5,956 nt of DNA. It comes from Desulfobacterales bacterium (GTDB lineage: Bacteria; Desulfobacterota; Desulfobacteria; Desulfobacterales; JAUWMJ01). Position 1 is the first letter of the stretch, and each line of letters starts with the position of its first letter. The stretch spans positions 1 through 5,956 of the forward strand of contig JAUWMJ010000217.1 of the NCBI GenBank assembly GCA_030613225.1, in the 5' to 3' direction. Under the pieces are notes generated by a model. That model was not told the origin of the DNA and ran no database searches. It saw only the letters and a list, made by a program, of their open reading frames with translations. Both the position numbers and the translations under genes were made by a program. Below are positions 5,449-5,956 of this stretch, piece after piece.

Positions 5449-5956
5449 AGCGTAATTTTCCAATCAAACAGTTTGCATCGACTTTAAGTGTAAATGTGAA
5501 AAATTCGATCATAAGGGGAGATTCAATAAGTCCCTCATAAATCAATGCACGTGTGCCGAGTAATATTGTCCCTGGGGCGAAAAGGCCGGTGGTCTTCCAT
5601 CTGAGGGAAAATCCATTGCTGCCATTGAAACCATCAATTTGCGGTGGGAGCGCCAGGTAAATTCGAGCGCGTTTACCCATATAACTTACTGTATTCAATC
5701 GAACTTCAACATCAGGTATGTGTGCTTTAAGAAGGAAAAATTCATCTTTATTTAGAGCGGACAAATTTCTCTTGTTTGCCCATTCAAATTTAAAGTTAAA
5801 TTGTTTCCGTGGAGATTGCGAATCGTCTAATACTTCCGCGGCCTGGACTTTAAATAAAAGTGTAAGAAAGACGAAAGCAGTTAAGATGATTTTTGCAATA
5901 ATCGATTTTATTGCATGCTTAGTATTTTGATGATGTTTAAAAACCATATTTCCCAT
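5417..5956 (-). CDS. Small secreted protein of unknown family, possible subunit handled by the adjacent chaperone
   Basis: The 179 residues, counted from an ATG at the very edge of the window, end at 5417. The true start may lie outside the window; an ATG at 5947 is also possible. The N-terminus is basic (KHHQNTKHAIKS), followed by the hydrophobic IIAKIILTAFVFLTLLF and a VQA/AEV signal peptidase I site, so the mature protein is about 140 residues and periplasmic or extracellular. It is rich in alternating beta-like stretches: FFLLKAHIPDVEVRLNTV, RARIYLALPPQI, FSLRWKT, RALIYEG and FFTFTLKVD. The C-terminal segment (GKLRYAPIYEIELY) recalls the last strand of an Ig-like or pilin-type fold, but I do not recognise the family. 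The mature part has a single cysteine, so no internal disulfide. It precedes and overlaps the chaperone gene by about 20-32 bases, suggesting one operon and a client-chaperone relation (inference). Confidence 0.75.
   Translation of the reverse strand: MGNMVFKHHQNTKHAIKSIIAKIILTAFVFLTLLFKVQAAEVLDDSQSPRKQFNFKFEWANKRNLSALNKDEFFLLKAHIPDVEVRLNTVSYMGKRARIYLALPPQIDGFNGSNGFSLRWKTTGLFAPGTILLGTRALIYEGLIESPLMIEFFTFTLKVDANCLIGKLRYAPIYEIELY

Overview
The window looks like chromosomal DNA of a Gram-negative bacterium of moderate GC content. A sulfate-reducer-type deltaproteobacterium (Desulfobacterota) is my best guess. The evidence is an NADP-type glutamate dehydrogenase and a CoaD tail of bacterial type, an outer-membrane barrel next to a PapD-like periplasmic chaperone, and interspersed palindromic repeats rich in TAAAGTG. 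The taxon is inferred from overall protein flavour, not from a marker gene.

Layout from left to right. (1) 2-163 (+): the last 53 codons of coaD, phosphopantetheine adenylyltransferase. (2) 164-472: a non-coding gap with copy A of a palindromic repeat element, two hairpins and a good intrinsic terminator. (3) 473-1822 (-): gdhA, complete, with a strong ribosome binding site and its own promoter. (4) 1823-2171: an AT-rich divergent promoter region. A perfect TTGACA/TATAAT extended -10 promoter fires rightward and a good promoter fires leftward into gdhA. (5) 2172-4358 (+): a 728-residue outer-membrane beta-barrel protein with a signal peptide, acidic 51-residue tandem repeats and a C-terminal SdrD-B-like domain. 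(6) 4356-4530: copy B of the repeat element, whose outermost unit supplies the stop codon of the barrel gene. (7) 4597-5448 (-) and 5417-5956 (-): a PapD-like periplasmic chaperone and, upstream and overlapping it, a small secreted protein. These two form an operon that converges on the barrel gene.

The metabolic genes coaD and gdhA have no visible link to the rest. The right half (barrel, chaperone, small secreted protein) looks like an envelope cassette. An exported subunit-like protein, a PapD-type chaperone and a large barrel with an Ig-like C-terminal domain are the parts of a chaperone-usher pathway, but none of the three is a textbook member. This is the best candidate for something poorly described. 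The repeat element is the second: its arms are arrays of a 7-base unit, and both copies sit between convergent gene ends.
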